DNA of 46,186 nucleotides from Mariniblastus sp. Lineage in GTDB: Bacteria; Planctomycetota; Planctomycetia; Pirellulales; Pirellulaceae. Shown piece after piece: positions 35,477 through 44,241 of this stretch (the stretch's first letter is position 1; every line of letters begins with the position of its first letter). A model generated the notes under the pieces. It saw only the letters and a program-made list of their open reading frames with translations, did no database searches and was not told the DNA's origin. The position numbers were made by a program, and so were the translations under genes. The DNA lies in the NCBI GenBank assembly GCA_023300235.1, contig JALZWN010000231.1, positions 1 through 46,186 of the forward strand, given 5' to 3'.

Positions 35477-37309
35477 TTACTGGCTCCGTAGATACCGCTG
35501 TACCAATGCTTGCACTTTCGGCGCTGGCACCACGTAAGTCGTCGTCCGCATCGCCCGCGAGACGTTGACCCCGACAAATTTTCCGTTTAAATCAATCACC
35601 GGCCCGCCACAATCGCTCGGATCGATCACGCCATCATGAGCGATTACGGTCCCGAACCCGAACCGCCGGCCACTAAACGGACCACCTCCCCAGCGATCCC
35701 AGACCAGCGGCAACCTCGCTGGCAAACGCACCCGAAACGACAACAGCTCGCTTTGCCGACGAATCGAAAAACGAATCTGCTGGCCACCGTCAAGCTCTGC
35801 CAGTATTTTGGCCAACCCCGCCGCGTCCACGACATCGCGACCGTTGATCGAAATCAAACGGTCACCGTTCCGCAATCCCGATTGAGCCGCCAAAGACTCG
35901 GGGTAGACGCGAGAAATATCGACACCGGTTGCCCTGGTTGATCGCCTGGTTTGTTTAACCAAAACCAACCCTAGGTCAACATCCTGTCGTTGGGCCGTCG
36001 CATTGAAGCTTTGTGGCTCCACCATGATCGTGCCCAGCGACGCGGTCAGCAGATCGTCTTTGGCACTTTTGACTACCGACAGAATCAGCTGTCCCACCAA
36101 ACTCTTTTTGGTAACGTCTTCATCAATGGGCAGCGGCACGAACTTCGCGTCTGCTTTTGGCTTGAGTTGCAACAGCGCCAAATCAGTCGTCCGATCGAAG
36201 GCGACCATCTCGGCGTCCACCCAATCGCCATTCACACGAGCCTTTACAGGCAAACGTAATTCGGTCTGTTTGGCCACGACCAACCCCGACTCGGTCACGA
36301 TCGTTCCCAAAACGTCTCGTTGCTGGTTGTCTTGTGGCACACCTTGCTTGATTGGCACCAGCCGCACAACACTCACTTGCTTTGAAGCAATCAAGTTAGC
36401 CACAGTTCGTCGGACCTCCGCCGAATTTCGCCCTAGCTTTTGTGGCAGCGAATCGTCAATGACTTCTTTTTTTCTCACACCAGTGTTCCGCACAAACGCT
36501 GCTCGCGTCAAAACGTCGAACTGTTCAGTAAACGTGGCCACGGGAATATGAATATTCTGATTCACATCCAAACGGATCCTCGAGTTGATCGCCAGCAAAT
36601 CGCCGGCCGAGTTAAACACTGGTCCACCAGAATCGCCACCGATGATTGGCACGTCCGTCACGATTCGATTTTGGCTGACCGCGGTGACTCGCCCCAACCG
36701 AACCGCCGGCGTTTTTAAACGTTCGGTATCCCAAGGGTAGCCCATCACCACGCACCAATCGCCAGGCTGGACGGGAATCTGTTTTTTCACTTTCACGAAT
36801 GGCCAAACATGATCGCCCAACAGTTTCACCATCCCGGTATCCTTTTGCCGGTCAACTCCGAAAGTCTTTGCTGGCCACATCACGCCGTTTGATAGCCGTA
36901 CTTGAATCTGCCGACCCGGACTTACGCACACATGAGAAGCGGTCAACACCCAGCCGTCCTTGGAAACGATCACGCCACTACCGCCATCCATTGACACGAC
37001 TGCTTCGGCCGCCGAACCCAACAGCGACTGTGCGTTGGTGCTCAGTTGTTTTAGAGTCTCAACGGTCAAATCGTTTTTTGGAACGGTTGGATCGTCGCCC
37101 TGCTCTGCTTCTTCCAAGGCCGCTTGGTTCAAGGCCGCTTGGTTCAGCGTCGCACTTTCGGGCAACTGCCCCCAGCCATTCGTCTCAGCAAAGCACCCAA
37201 CCAGCACCCCACAAATCAAAACTCGAATCGCCCAGCCAAAATCAAAGCTCAAGCCCGAAGCTTGCTCGCCAAACAAAGAGTGTTTCCACCTTACGATTTG
37301 ATTTTTCAT
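35477..37309 (-). CDS. Exported trypsin-like protease with PDZ and a second degenerate protease domain
   Basis: The ATG at 37309 overlaps the stop of the upstream gene as ATGA, so it is preferred over the TTG further upstream; length is 610 residues. A membrane/signal segment lies at about 26-40. There is a short tandem repeat (LNQAALNQAALEEAE). The first trypsin domain is intact: TASHVC (H126), KDTGMVKL (D157) and GGDSGGPV (S227). The second trypsin-like domain has DLALLQL for the Asp but K in place of His (VAKQTEL) and C in place of Ser (DCGGPV). A PDZ domain (VYPESLAAQSGLRNGDRLISINGRD) interrupts it near residues 450-530. It resembles DegP/HtrA in function, with periplasmic quality control as a possible role. 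Confidence 0.92.
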   Translation of the reverse strand: MKNQIVRWKHSLFGEQASGLSFDFGWAIRVLICGVLVGCFAETNGWGQLPESATLNQAALNQAALEEAEQGDDPTVPKNDLTVETLKQLSTNAQSLLGSAAEAVVSMDGGSGVIVSKDGWVLTASHVCVSPGRQIQVRLSNGVMWPAKTFGVDRQKDTGMVKLLGDHVWPFVKVKKQIPVQPGDWCVVMGYPWDTERLKTPAVRLGRVTAVSQNRIVTDVPIIGGDSGGPVFNSAGDLLAINSRIRLDVNQNIHIPVATFTEQFDVLTRAAFVRNTGVRKKEVIDDSLPQKLGRNSAEVRRTVANLIASKQVSVVRLVPIKQGVPQDNQQRDVLGTIVTESGLVVAKQTELRLPVKARVNGDWVDAEMVAFDRTTDLALLQLKPKADAKFVPLPIDEDVTKKSLVGQLILSVVKSAKDDLLTASLGTIMVEPQSFNATAQRQDVDLGLVLVKQTRRSTRATGVDISRVYPESLAAQSGLRNGDRLISINGRDVVDAAGLAKILAELDGGQQIRFSIRRQSELLSFRVRLPARLPLVWDRWGGGPFSGRRFGFGTVIAHDGVIDPSDCGGPVIDLNGKFVGVNVSRAMRTTTYVVPAPKVQALVQRYLRSQ

Positions 37310-38415
37310 AGCCACTCCGCCCACGAAAGAAAACGCCAGCAACTCAACTGAATCAACGTCGCGATAAAAACCTGAGCCTGCAGGCTAACACAAACTCGGC
37401 ATCCGACCAGCATTCGAAACGGCAGCATCAGCACCAACAACACGGTCACCGAAACGATCGCCTGCCAGCCTAAAAACAAACCTACCAGCGGCAACGAAGC
37501 GACGCCGTCCGAGATGCTCCACACCCCACGCTTCAAACTCTCCTGGCCTTTCTTGTCGACGAGGTTATCAACGGTGTCCACCGAAAGGTACGGGCCATTG
37601 AACCATGCCACACGGTCCAAAGCAAATCCTGCGATCGATCCTGCCAGGATTCCTAAACCCAGGGTCAGCCACCAGTTCTGAGTAAACCGCATCAATTCAA
37701 CGGTGCCACCCAAGTAATCTACTGCCAGCGAGCGTGGCCAAGCCGCCGAAAAGCACACACCAAACATCCCGACCACAGCAACAATCGACACTGGAACGGC
37801 CAAGCGTTCGCTTCGAACGACCGACGCGGTGAACAGCCCGAACACCAAGATCAAATGAAAACCGGTAATCCCAATCAACGAGTAATCCGGATGGACAACC
37901 AAGTTTTCAAGCATCGCGAACCGAACGTCATGCCCGATGCCAGCGGGTAAATTAATTCCACCCCAGAACACACCTAGCGCGACCAGGCCTAAGGTTACCA
38001 GCCCTAGCGCGACTTCGACGATCAAGTAGCGAACGGTGATTGGAGTTTTGCAGGTCCGGCAGCGACCTCGCGTTCGCAGCCAACCCAGCACCGGAATGTT
38101 ATCTTTCATCGACAACTGTACGTCGCAATGAGGGCAATGGCTCGAACCGTTGATGCCGCGACCACGCGGAACCCGCCAAGCCACCACGTTTAGAAAGGAA
38201 GCGAAGCAACTTCCAAAAAAGAAGATCCACCCGACCACAAACGCTCGCATTATCCAAGTCTGGACGGCGGTGAAACTTCCCATCGCATTCAACAGCCACG
38301 ACGGCATGTAACCCGCTTCCAACAGCGTGTTAGAAAGGGCCGGCAGCACAAACAACAACAAGAACACCAGCAGCGCTAACATGCCAGCGAGAACTCGGAT
38401 CAATGAAAAATGCAC
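37306..38415 (-). CDS. Prepilin-peptidase-like membrane protein with degenerate catalytic site
   Basis: The start is GTG at 38415; the protein has 369 residues and many membrane segments. The N-terminal cytoplasmic loop has the four-cysteine metal site of type IV prepilin peptidases (C94/C97 in CPHC and C119/C122 in CRTC), with FASFLNVVAWRVPRG and DNIPVLGWLRTRGRC. In the peptidase half, the first catalytic aspartate seems absent (TASVVRSERLAVP, where LIDLxT is usual), and GxGDxKL appears as SISDGVASLPL (D303). It may be inactive as an aspartic protease or diverged. It overlaps the protease gene by ATGA. Confidence 0.82.
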   Translation of the reverse strand: MHFSLIRVLAGMLALLVFLLLFVLPALSNTLLEAGYMPSWLLNAMGSFTAVQTWIMRAFVVGWIFFFGSCFASFLNVVAWRVPRGRGINGSSHCPHCDVQLSMKDNIPVLGWLRTRGRCRTCKTPITVRYLIVEVALGLVTLGLVALGVFWGGINLPAGIGHDVRFAMLENLVVHPDYSLIGITGFHLILVFGLFTASVVRSERLAVPVSIVAVVGMFGVCFSAAWPRSLAVDYLGGTVELMRFTQNWWLTLGLGILAGSIAGFALDRVAWFNGPYLSVDTVDNLVDKKGQESLKRGVWSISDGVASLPLVGLFLGWQAIVSVTVLLVLMLPFRMLVGCRVCVSLQAQVFIATLIQLSCWRFLSWAEWL

Positions 38416-38620
38416 CTAATGAAATCCCACTCGAGTGCAGGGCCTAGCTTGGAAAGAAATCAGCCCCTAGCCACGGTTTGTCAATTCGCCGCTCTGACGG
38501 AACAGGGCAATGGTTTCCGTAATGGACGAAGCCTGCGATTCCCGAACCAGCAGTTCATTTGATGATCGAGACATCTGCAGCACCATTGGGTTTTTCGGTT
38601 TTGCTGCTTTGTGATTTTGC

Positions 38621-38872
38621 TTAATCGTCCGCGTCCAGTGACTTATGCGTTCCATCACATTTAGGCGCATTGCCTGTTTGCTTACACTGACACATCCAAA
38701 CCGTTTCATCGGCCTCTGCCTTGAACACGTTCGGCGTGAACCCAGTTCCTTTATGCGAACCGTCACACAACGCACCATCGGCGGACAAACCACAAGTGCA
38801 ATAGGCGTAGTTTTTACCGGCTTCCAACTCAACTTGCTTTGGGAAGCAAGCGGCTACTTTTGGTTTATCCAT
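38621..38872 (-). CDS. Double CDGSH iron-sulfur protein
   Basis: The ATG at 38872 (MDKPKVAAC) gives 83 residues; a longer frame lacks family features. Two CDGSH-type [2Fe-2S] sites are visible, each with three cysteines and one histidine: CTCGLSADGALCDGSHKG and CQCKQTGNAPKCDGTHKS. It resembles bacterial mitoNEET-like proteins of the Miner2 type and is probably a soluble cytoplasmic electron or cluster carrier. Single gene; no neighbour suggests a partner. Confidence 0.93.
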   Translation of the reverse strand: MDKPKVAACFPKQVELEAGKNYAYCTCGLSADGALCDGSHKGTGFTPNVFKAEADETVWMCQCKQTGNAPKCDGTHKSLDADD

Positions 38873-38973
38873 CTTAAATTTTTCCAACAGCGTAAATGTA
38901 AATTCTAGGCCCCCAGTATAGCACACTTGGGCATGTCGTAGCATAGCCCCATGGGCTGTGCAAATGGGTGGTT

Positions 38974-39024
38974 GCCCGACGCGTAAGCGAGGGTTGACAC
39001 GGTTTCCTCGCTAACGCGTCGGCC
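38974..39024. repeat. Imperfect 19-bp inverted repeat (REP-like)
   Basis: GCCCGACGCGTAAGCGAGG (38974-38992) pairs with CCTCGCTAACGCGTCGGCC (39006-39024) at 17 of 19 positions, with a 13-base spacer. It lies between the CDGSH gene and kdsD with no T-run. I recall similar ACGCGT-centred repeats between planctomycete genes; a genome count would test it. Confidence 0.65.
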
Positions 39025-39155
39025 TACCATAACACTCGGGTTCAAAAACTGATTCACGCCCACGGGCTGTGGGCGTTGATGGAACGCGTTCGTGTTCAGC
39101 ACGACTTTGGCTGGCGGCCAAAGCGACTCCGGTCGCGGGCCTAAACAACCCATGC

Positions 39156-40187
39156 CTACCAGCCGACCACGTCCGTGATGTCGATCAACCCGATGACTTT
39201 TCCGGCGTCGTCTATGACGGGCAGCTCGCTCAAATTTTTCTTTGCCAAGGCATCGATCGCTTCCTTCGCTTTTGATCCGGCAACGACCGTCACTGGCGAC
39301 TCGGTCATCACATCCGCGATCGCCCAGTCAAAACAATTGTCTTGTTGCCTGCCGAGCAGTCGAGCCAGATCGCTGTCGGTGAAAATGCCGGTCAACTTGC
39401 CCGTGTTATTCACCACCAACACAACACCCGCTCGGCGATTACCGGCTCCCGACCGCACATAAATTTCGCGAACGGTTTCGGTCTCAAGAGCCACCCGGCA
39501 CTCTTCGACCGGTCGCATCACCTCTTCGACCTTCGCAAGTTTTTTTCCCAGCGAACCGCCTGGATGAAAGCGAGCAAAGTCTTGCGCCCGAAAGGCACGC
39601 ATTTTGGCCACCACCAAAGTCAACGCATCCCCCAGCGCCAGCATCGTTGTCGTGCTGGTTGTGGGAGCTAAGCCCAACGGGCAAGCTTCGGATTTGGATT
39701 TGTAACACAACGCAACACTGGATTGCCGCGCCAGCGTCGAAGCTTCATTGCCAGTCAACGCCATCACCTGTGCACCGATGTTTGCCAACGGCCCAAGCAG
39801 GTTCAGCACTTCTGCCGTCTCGCCGCTATTGGACAGTACCAACACGATGTCCCGATGGGTCACGCGTCCCAAGTCGCCATGCAACGCTTCTGCCGGATGC
39901 AAGAAGTGGCTCGGCGTACCCGTCGACGCCAACGACGCGCTGATCTTTTGGCCAATCCAACCTGCCTTGCCAATGCCTGAAATGATCACTGTGCCTTGGC
40001 AGTTTACAATTTGTTCTACCGCCAAACAAAAGTCGACCGGCAAATCGTCCGCCAACTCTTGAATCGCCTTCGCTTCTTGGCTCAGCACATCCGTCGCCAT
40101 GCGCAGTTGTTCGAAAATTGTCATCCCATCGGGCGCGGAGAGCCGTGATGTTGACACTTGATACTTTGTTGCAGAAAAAGTCGACAT
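39156..40187 (-). CDS. kdsD: Arabinose-5-phosphate isomerase (KpsF/GutQ/KdsD)
   Basis: The protein has 343 residues. A SIS domain (about 40-200) contains GIGKAGWIGQKISASLASTG and HPAEALHGDLGRV, with SNSGETAEVL for the sugar-phosphate site. Two CBS domains follow (about 220-343), ending VIGLIDITDVVGW. It converts ribulose 5-phosphate to arabinose 5-phosphate, the first step to KDO for lipopolysaccharide. Start and upstream stop overlap in TAATG with the ABC transporter gene, so both are co-translated. The order suggests a lipopolysaccharide task for both. Confidence 0.95.
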   Translation of the reverse strand: MSTFSATKYQVSTSRLSAPDGMTIFEQLRMATDVLSQEAKAIQELADDLPVDFCLAVEQIVNCQGTVIISGIGKAGWIGQKISASLASTGTPSHFLHPAEALHGDLGRVTHRDIVLVLSNSGETAEVLNLLGPLANIGAQVMALTGNEASTLARQSSVALCYKSKSEACPLGLAPTTSTTTMLALGDALTLVVAKMRAFRAQDFARFHPGGSLGKKLAKVEEVMRPVEECRVALETETVREIYVRSGAGNRRAGVVLVVNNTGKLTGIFTDSDLARLLGRQQDNCFDWAIADVMTESPVTVVAGSKAKEAIDALAKKNLSELPVIDDAGKVIGLIDITDVVGW

Positions 40188-42217
40188 TACGCGGCCTCCA
40201 TCAATGAAACATTACGCATTTTTTGGTACTCCGGACAACGTCTCAAAAGCTGCTCGTGCGTGCCACAGTCGAGCACTTTTCCGGCCTTCATGATCATGAT
40301 TTGGTCGACCAAATCCAACGTCGACATGCGATGAGTGATCACGACGGTCGTGCGGCCTTTGATGAAGTCAGCCAAGGTTTGGTGAATCAAGTAATCGCTC
40401 TCGGGATCGATCTGGCTAGTCGCTTCGTCCAAAATCAATATTTCGGGATCTTTCAAAATTGCTCGAGCCAAAGAAATCCGCTGGCGTTGGCCACCGGACA
40501 GTCGCCCCGCGCGATCTCCGATTTCCGTGTCGTAGCCTTCGTCCATTGCGGCGATAAATTCGTGAGCATGGGCTTGCTTGGCGGCAGCGATGATCTGTTC
40601 GTCGGTCACGCCTTCGGAACCGTAAGTGATATTGTTTTTAACCGTGTCACTGAACAGCATGGTTTCTTGAGTCACGTAGCCGATGGATTGGCGAAGTTCT
40701 TTGACGCGATAATCTCGCACGTCCTGTCCGCCAATTTTGATCGACCCTGCCGGACCGTTCTTGGTTGGGCGAGCATCGAAGAACCGCGGGATCATGTTGA
40801 TTAGCGTCGACTTTCCGCAACCGTTGTGTCCGATGATTGCCATCGAAGTACCGGCTTCAAGAGTTGCTGAAACACCATTCAAAATTGGATTGTCGGCCTC
40901 GTATTCGAACCGCACATCATCAAATTCGATTTGCAACGCTCCGGTAGGGAACGCCACCGGTGTCGCAGGATCCTGAACCGCCGGCACCTGATCGATCAAC
41001 GGAAACACGCGATCCGCCGCAACTGCTCCGCCTTGAATTTGATTGTAAACGTCGGCCAGCTTCCGCAGTGGATCAGCGACGCCAATCAGAAAGCCAAAGA
41101 ACAACATCAAGCGTCCAAAACTCATCGGAGCATCGCACATGCGAATGTCCCAACCCAGGACTTGCATGAACAGTGTTTCGTTCAACACCAAATAGCCGCC
41201 GGCCAAAACCGAAAGCGTGATCATGCTGACGCCCAATAGCTCGTTGTTGATCCGCGACAACGCGCCAAAAACGGAGATCTTCATCGACTTTTGGTAAACC
41301 GTATCCGCGACTTCTTTGAACCGCTCGCGTTCGTTGTCTTCACTGGTAAACGCTCGTACGACTCGCATGTAAGTGACCGATTGAAACAACCGGTTCAGCA
41401 GCTTAGCGGATTCTTCCATGGCTTTTTTGTTGGCCCGCTTGGTCACCTTTGCCAGCGAAACCATCAAAAATCCAGCGATCGGACAGATCAACAAACTGAA
41501 CAGCAACAACCGCCAGTTGACCCACGCCGCTCCGGCCAAACAACCGAACAGCTTAAGCGGTTCACGAACTGATTTTCCGTACAGCGTAGAGATTGCGCGG
41601 CTAATGGAGCTGGTTTCACCGCGAATACGACTGACCAGATCGCCAGTGCCTTTAACGCCTAACTCGGCTGCTTCCATGTCCAGCACATTGCCGAACACAT
41701 CGTTTTGTAAATCTAGCATCGTCCGCTGCGAAACTCTGGCCACCGAAACCATGCTACCCATTAAAAATAGGCCACGGGCCACGGTGCCGAAAAACATCAG
41801 CCCCATCAACCACGCTAACGTCGCAAACGGAGTCGCGGGCGCGTATTTTTTGATCCACGGCACCAAGACTTCACGAGCCTCCGAACGAGTGTGCTGGATT
41901 TCGATGTCATATTCAGCCGACGACACTTGGCGTTTTAAGTCCGCGACGGCCGGATCGGTGGCGGGGAGTTTTTCCAATCGCAGTTCTAAGCCGGCGATGG
42001 CTTGTTCACGATCGGCGATCAGGTTTTCTGATTTGTCTGCTTCTTGTTCGACCCAATCATGCAGCGAATGTCCGGTCAGCACGACCTCGACGAACGGATA
42101 GACCGCTCCCAAGTTGGCCGACCAAAGCAGCGCGACCATTAGACTGCACACGAACGATGCGAGCAAAGAGAATCGATATTTGAGCGTCATCCGTAACGCT
42201 CGACCCAGATTTTTCAT
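40187..42217 (-). CDS. MsbA-like ABC exporter (fused membrane and ATPase domains)
   Basis: The protein has 676 residues, longer than MsbA. After the first membrane segment (SLLASFVCSLMVALLWSANLG) comes an extracytoplasmic insert of about 90 residues predicted coiled-coil (DREQAIAGLELRLEKL). Five more segments and the ATPase follow: Walker A IIGHNGCGKSTLINMI, signature LSGGQRQRISLARA, Walker B LILDEATSQID and the H-loop ITHRMS. It is a homodimeric exporter of lipid-linked substrates, plausibly the lipid A core given kdsD in the operon. The insert is unusual for the family. Confidence 0.93.
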   Translation of the reverse strand: MKNLGRALRMTLKYRFSLLASFVCSLMVALLWSANLGAVYPFVEVVLTGHSLHDWVEQEADKSENLIADREQAIAGLELRLEKLPATDPAVADLKRQVSSAEYDIEIQHTRSEAREVLVPWIKKYAPATPFATLAWLMGLMFFGTVARGLFLMGSMVSVARVSQRTMLDLQNDVFGNVLDMEAAELGVKGTGDLVSRIRGETSSISRAISTLYGKSVREPLKLFGCLAGAAWVNWRLLLFSLLICPIAGFLMVSLAKVTKRANKKAMEESAKLLNRLFQSVTYMRVVRAFTSEDNERERFKEVADTVYQKSMKISVFGALSRINNELLGVSMITLSVLAGGYLVLNETLFMQVLGWDIRMCDAPMSFGRLMLFFGFLIGVADPLRKLADVYNQIQGGAVAADRVFPLIDQVPAVQDPATPVAFPTGALQIEFDDVRFEYEADNPILNGVSATLEAGTSMAIIGHNGCGKSTLINMIPRFFDARPTKNGPAGSIKIGGQDVRDYRVKELRQSIGYVTQETMLFSDTVKNNITYGSEGVTDEQIIAAAKQAHAHEFIAAMDEGYDTEIGDRAGRLSGGQRQRISLARAILKDPEILILDEATSQIDPESDYLIHQTLADFIKGRTTVVITHRMSTLDLVDQIMIMKAGKVLDCGTHEQLLRRCPEYQKMRNVSLMEAA

Positions 42218-42495
42218 AATTAGTTTGCCAACAAGCTTCCATGCTGCGACTGTCTCGAAATTGCTTCAGCAAATCCGATTTCCTGCGGATAAATATCCCA
42301 CCGGGCAGTATCTTATCCTCTCCATCCAAAATTCCCCAAGCCCTATTTAAACCGCGATAGCATAGGCGAAGTGCGGGGAGTGGGCAGGCGGTTGTCCGGG
42401 GGCTAATGAAATCTGCCCAGTTAATTTACGGAGGGGTCGGTGGTTAAGCTTTTAGCACTGCTATTTTTTGAATGAAGAACTTATTTCAGATTGGT
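42218..42495. other. Gene-free stretch between divergent genes
   Basis: No gene is supported. With the promoter and leader that follow, the gap to the next start codon is 351 bases. The part near 42218-42300 should contain the promoter of the ABC exporter operon, which I could not locate precisely. Confidence 0.45.
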
Positions 42496-42524
42496 TTGAC
42501 AAGACTGAAGCTGTTTAGTTTAAA
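42496..42524 (+). promoter_or_regulatory. Near-consensus sigma-70 promoter of the dockerin-type gene
   Basis: TTGACA (42496-42501), a 17-base spacer and TTTAAA (42519-42524) precede an AT-rich leader of about 40 bases to the start codon at 42569. The -35 hexamer is perfect and the -10 keeps four of six consensus bases (TATAAT), with optimal spacing. Confidence 0.75.
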
Positions 42525-42568
42525 TTAATGGGAGAAAAATATTCGTGAAACTTCCAAAGGATACCGCC

Positions 42569-43408
42569 ATGAGATTTAGTTTTTTGTGTCAACTAGCGAT
42601 TGCCATGCTGCTGACGGCCGGCACGACAGATGCTCAGGTCGTGACGTTCAATTTCAATGGAGACGATAGTACCGAGCTTGACGATGTTGGTATCGGTGGC
42701 TTTCAAACGGCCACAGCCGACGACGATACGGAGGTGACGTTGACCACTACAGACGTTACTGGCATCGTTGATGATGGTGCTGGTGGGTTCGCGTTGGAGT
42801 CTTTGGCTGAAAACCCGATGGCTGGGCACACCGTTTGCGTTCGCCCGAATCAAGACGGTCAAGTTGGCATCTGTTCGGCCGTAGACGGCGGTTTCACAGG
42901 AGCTGTTAATCAATTCAATCCAGGTGAATCTTGGACGTTTGTGCTTGATCAAACCGTCAGATTCGACAGCCTCGATCTTCAAAGTTTTGATGATGCCACG
43001 GAAAACAACCAGTTCACCATCACTGCTGGCGATGAGAGTCTCGTCTTCAATCAAAACACTTTCCCCGATGACGCACCGGATGTTGAATTCACCACATTCA
43101 ACGGTGACACAGAATTTATTGTCCCTGCGGGCACCGAGATTACGTTTGCTGCATCGAGTTTCGATCCAGCATTGGCGTTTAATGAGAGCAGTGAGTTTCG
43201 CATTCCGGACTTCACGCTAACGATTGTGTCGTCATCTATTCTTCTTGGTGATGTCGATCTTAGTGGAACCGTTGACTTTTTAGATATCGCTCCGTTTATT
43301 AGTGTGCTGAGTAACGGCGGTTCTCAGGCGGAAGCAGATGTCGATGAAAGCGGCACGGTTGACTTTTTAGATATCGCCCCGTTCATCGGGATTCTTTCTG
43401 GATCGTAG
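42569..43408 (+). CDS. Secreted protein with two dockerin-type repeats
   Basis: The ATG at 42569 gives 279 residues with a clear signal peptide (MRFSFLCQLAIAMLLTAG, cleavage after DAQ). An upstream GTG at 42545 is less likely. The main body (about 30-215) is acidic and beta-rich, without a domain I can name. The C-terminus has two EF-hand-like dockerin units: LGDVDLSGTVDFLDIAPFI and EADVDESGTVDFLDIAPFI. The DNA of the two units is also near-identical, showing a recent duplication. Such repeats bind calcium and, in planctomycetes, probably anchor secreted proteins or drive assembly. A strong terminator follows. Confidence 0.88.
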   Translation: MRFSFLCQLAIAMLLTAGTTDAQVVTFNFNGDDSTELDDVGIGGFQTATADDDTEVTLTTTDVTGIVDDGAGGFALESLAENPMAGHTVCVRPNQDGQVGICSAVDGGFTGAVNQFNPGESWTFVLDQTVRFDSLDLQSFDDATENNQFTITAGDESLVFNQNTFPDDAPDVEFTTFNGDTEFIVPAGTEITFAASSFDPALAFNESSEFRIPDFTLTIVSSSILLGDVDLSGTVDFLDIAPFISVLSNGGSQAEADVDESGTVDFLDIAPFIGILSGS

Positions 43409-43450
43409 AGTGAAAGACCTCTTGGTTTACCTCTACGAGCGACCCATCTC

Positions 43451-43498
43451 CACTGGTACAACGGCGTGTTTTTATCGCCGCGGCACCAGTGTTTTTTT
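43451..43498 (+). terminator. Intrinsic terminator after the dockerin-type gene
   Basis: CACTGGT (43451-43457) pairs with ACCAGTG (43485-43491), with a second helix CGGCG/CGCCG inside, followed at once by seven Ts (43492-43498). It lies 43 bases after the stop codon. Confidence 0.92.
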
Positions 43499-43557
43499 AT
43501 GCGTGTGCAGTTACGTACTGCGAGTTCCAGCAAGGGGCGGACGGAAGCGGACCGTGC

Positions 43558-44061
43558 TTACCAGTCTAATTCAACCACGCCCCACTGGCCGCGATTTTCA
43601 TCCACGCCGACGATCAGCTTAGTGATCTGATCGCCGAACTTCTGTTTTGTTCGCGACTTTAGTTCGTCCGCGATGTAGCCCGCCATCAGTTCGGCGGTTG
43701 TGTTAGTCACTGGTAAAATATTGCAGTCTTCGCTGGGGAAGATCCAGCGTTTTTGCTCGAAGGTTACTAACACCTCTTTGCCATCATCGACGACCTTAAT
43801 CATCGGGTGCGTTGCCGGCAGCACAACCTTGTGATCCATCGTCGCCACGATCTCCGCCAGTCCGTCTCGTAGAGCAATGAAGTCACAGACGTATCCGTTT
43901 TCATCCAGCGGCCCAACGACTTCCGCTTTCACTGCATAATTATGCCCGTGAATCGATTCGCAAATATTGCCGTTAAACGTAATGAAGTGCGCGGCGCTGA
44001 ACACCATGGTGTCCTTTTCAAGCTGCACTCGAAAAATACGGTTTGAATTTTTATCTGCCAT
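43558..44061 (-). CDS. queD: QueD/6-pyruvoyl-tetrahydropterin synthase family enzyme
   Basis: The ATG at 44061 (MADKNSNRIF) gives 167 residues; the longer frame from 44097 runs into the repeated sequence upstream and is not needed. Zinc ligands are H25 (FSAAHF), H38 and H40 (HGHNY). The likely catalytic C34 is in CESIHGH, the C-x3-H-G-H pattern of QueD. GYVCDFIALRDGL, MDHKVVL and NTTAELMAGYIADEL follow as in the family. It may make 6-carboxy-tetrahydropterin for queuosine, or act in another pterin route; the nearby CitG-like gene recalls pterin C1 cofactor loci of planctomycetes. Confidence 0.9.
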   Translation of the reverse strand: MADKNSNRIFRVQLEKDTMVFSAAHFITFNGNICESIHGHNYAVKAEVVGPLDENGYVCDFIALRDGLAEIVATMDHKVVLPATHPMIKVVDDGKEVLVTFEQKRWIFPSEDCNILPVTNTTAELMAGYIADELKSRTKQKFGDQITKLIVGVDENRGQWGVVELDW

Positions 44062-44064
44062 TTT

Positions 44065-44174
44065 CTTAACCCCTCGTCCACTTAACCAACGTTCCATTTT
44101 TCTTCAAGCAAACCCCGACCTTGCGACAACAATTGTTGCTCCAGTCCAAAAATACCTGCGTGTTCATGTCCATT
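44065..44174 (-). pseudogene. Decayed 3' fragment of the CitG-like gene
   Basis: Read on the minus strand, one frame gives NG-HEHAGIFGLEQQLLSQGR and then GLLEE-KWNVG-stop. The intact CitG-like protein has NG-MADVFGLGQRLLSQGR, then ELFED, and ends NGSNVS-stop. At the DNA level, 44102-44146 matches 45278-45322 at 32 of 45 positions, mostly with transitions as differences. Positions 44065-44094 match 44899-44928 at 27 of 30. About 350 bases between these two parts are missing. This is therefore a truncated, internally deleted copy, directly next to the queD start. Confidence 0.65.
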
Positions 44175-44241
44175 CGGTAGGTAGAGTTTTGATTAGGGGG
44201 ACTACTTTCTCGATTAAATTTCCACGGGCGCGAAGTTTGTT

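Noticed and set aside
35078..35491. Plus-strand Arg-rich frame of 137 codons
   Set aside because: It is antisense to the small lipoprotein, which has a ribosome-binding site and signal peptide.
38467..38832. Minus-strand frame of 121 codons
   Set aside because: It overlaps the CDGSH gene in another frame; only the CDGSH frame shows a family motif.
43267..43400. Possible CRISPR-like repeats
   Set aside because: Only two units, in frame, coding for dockerin repeats; no spacers and no cas genes.
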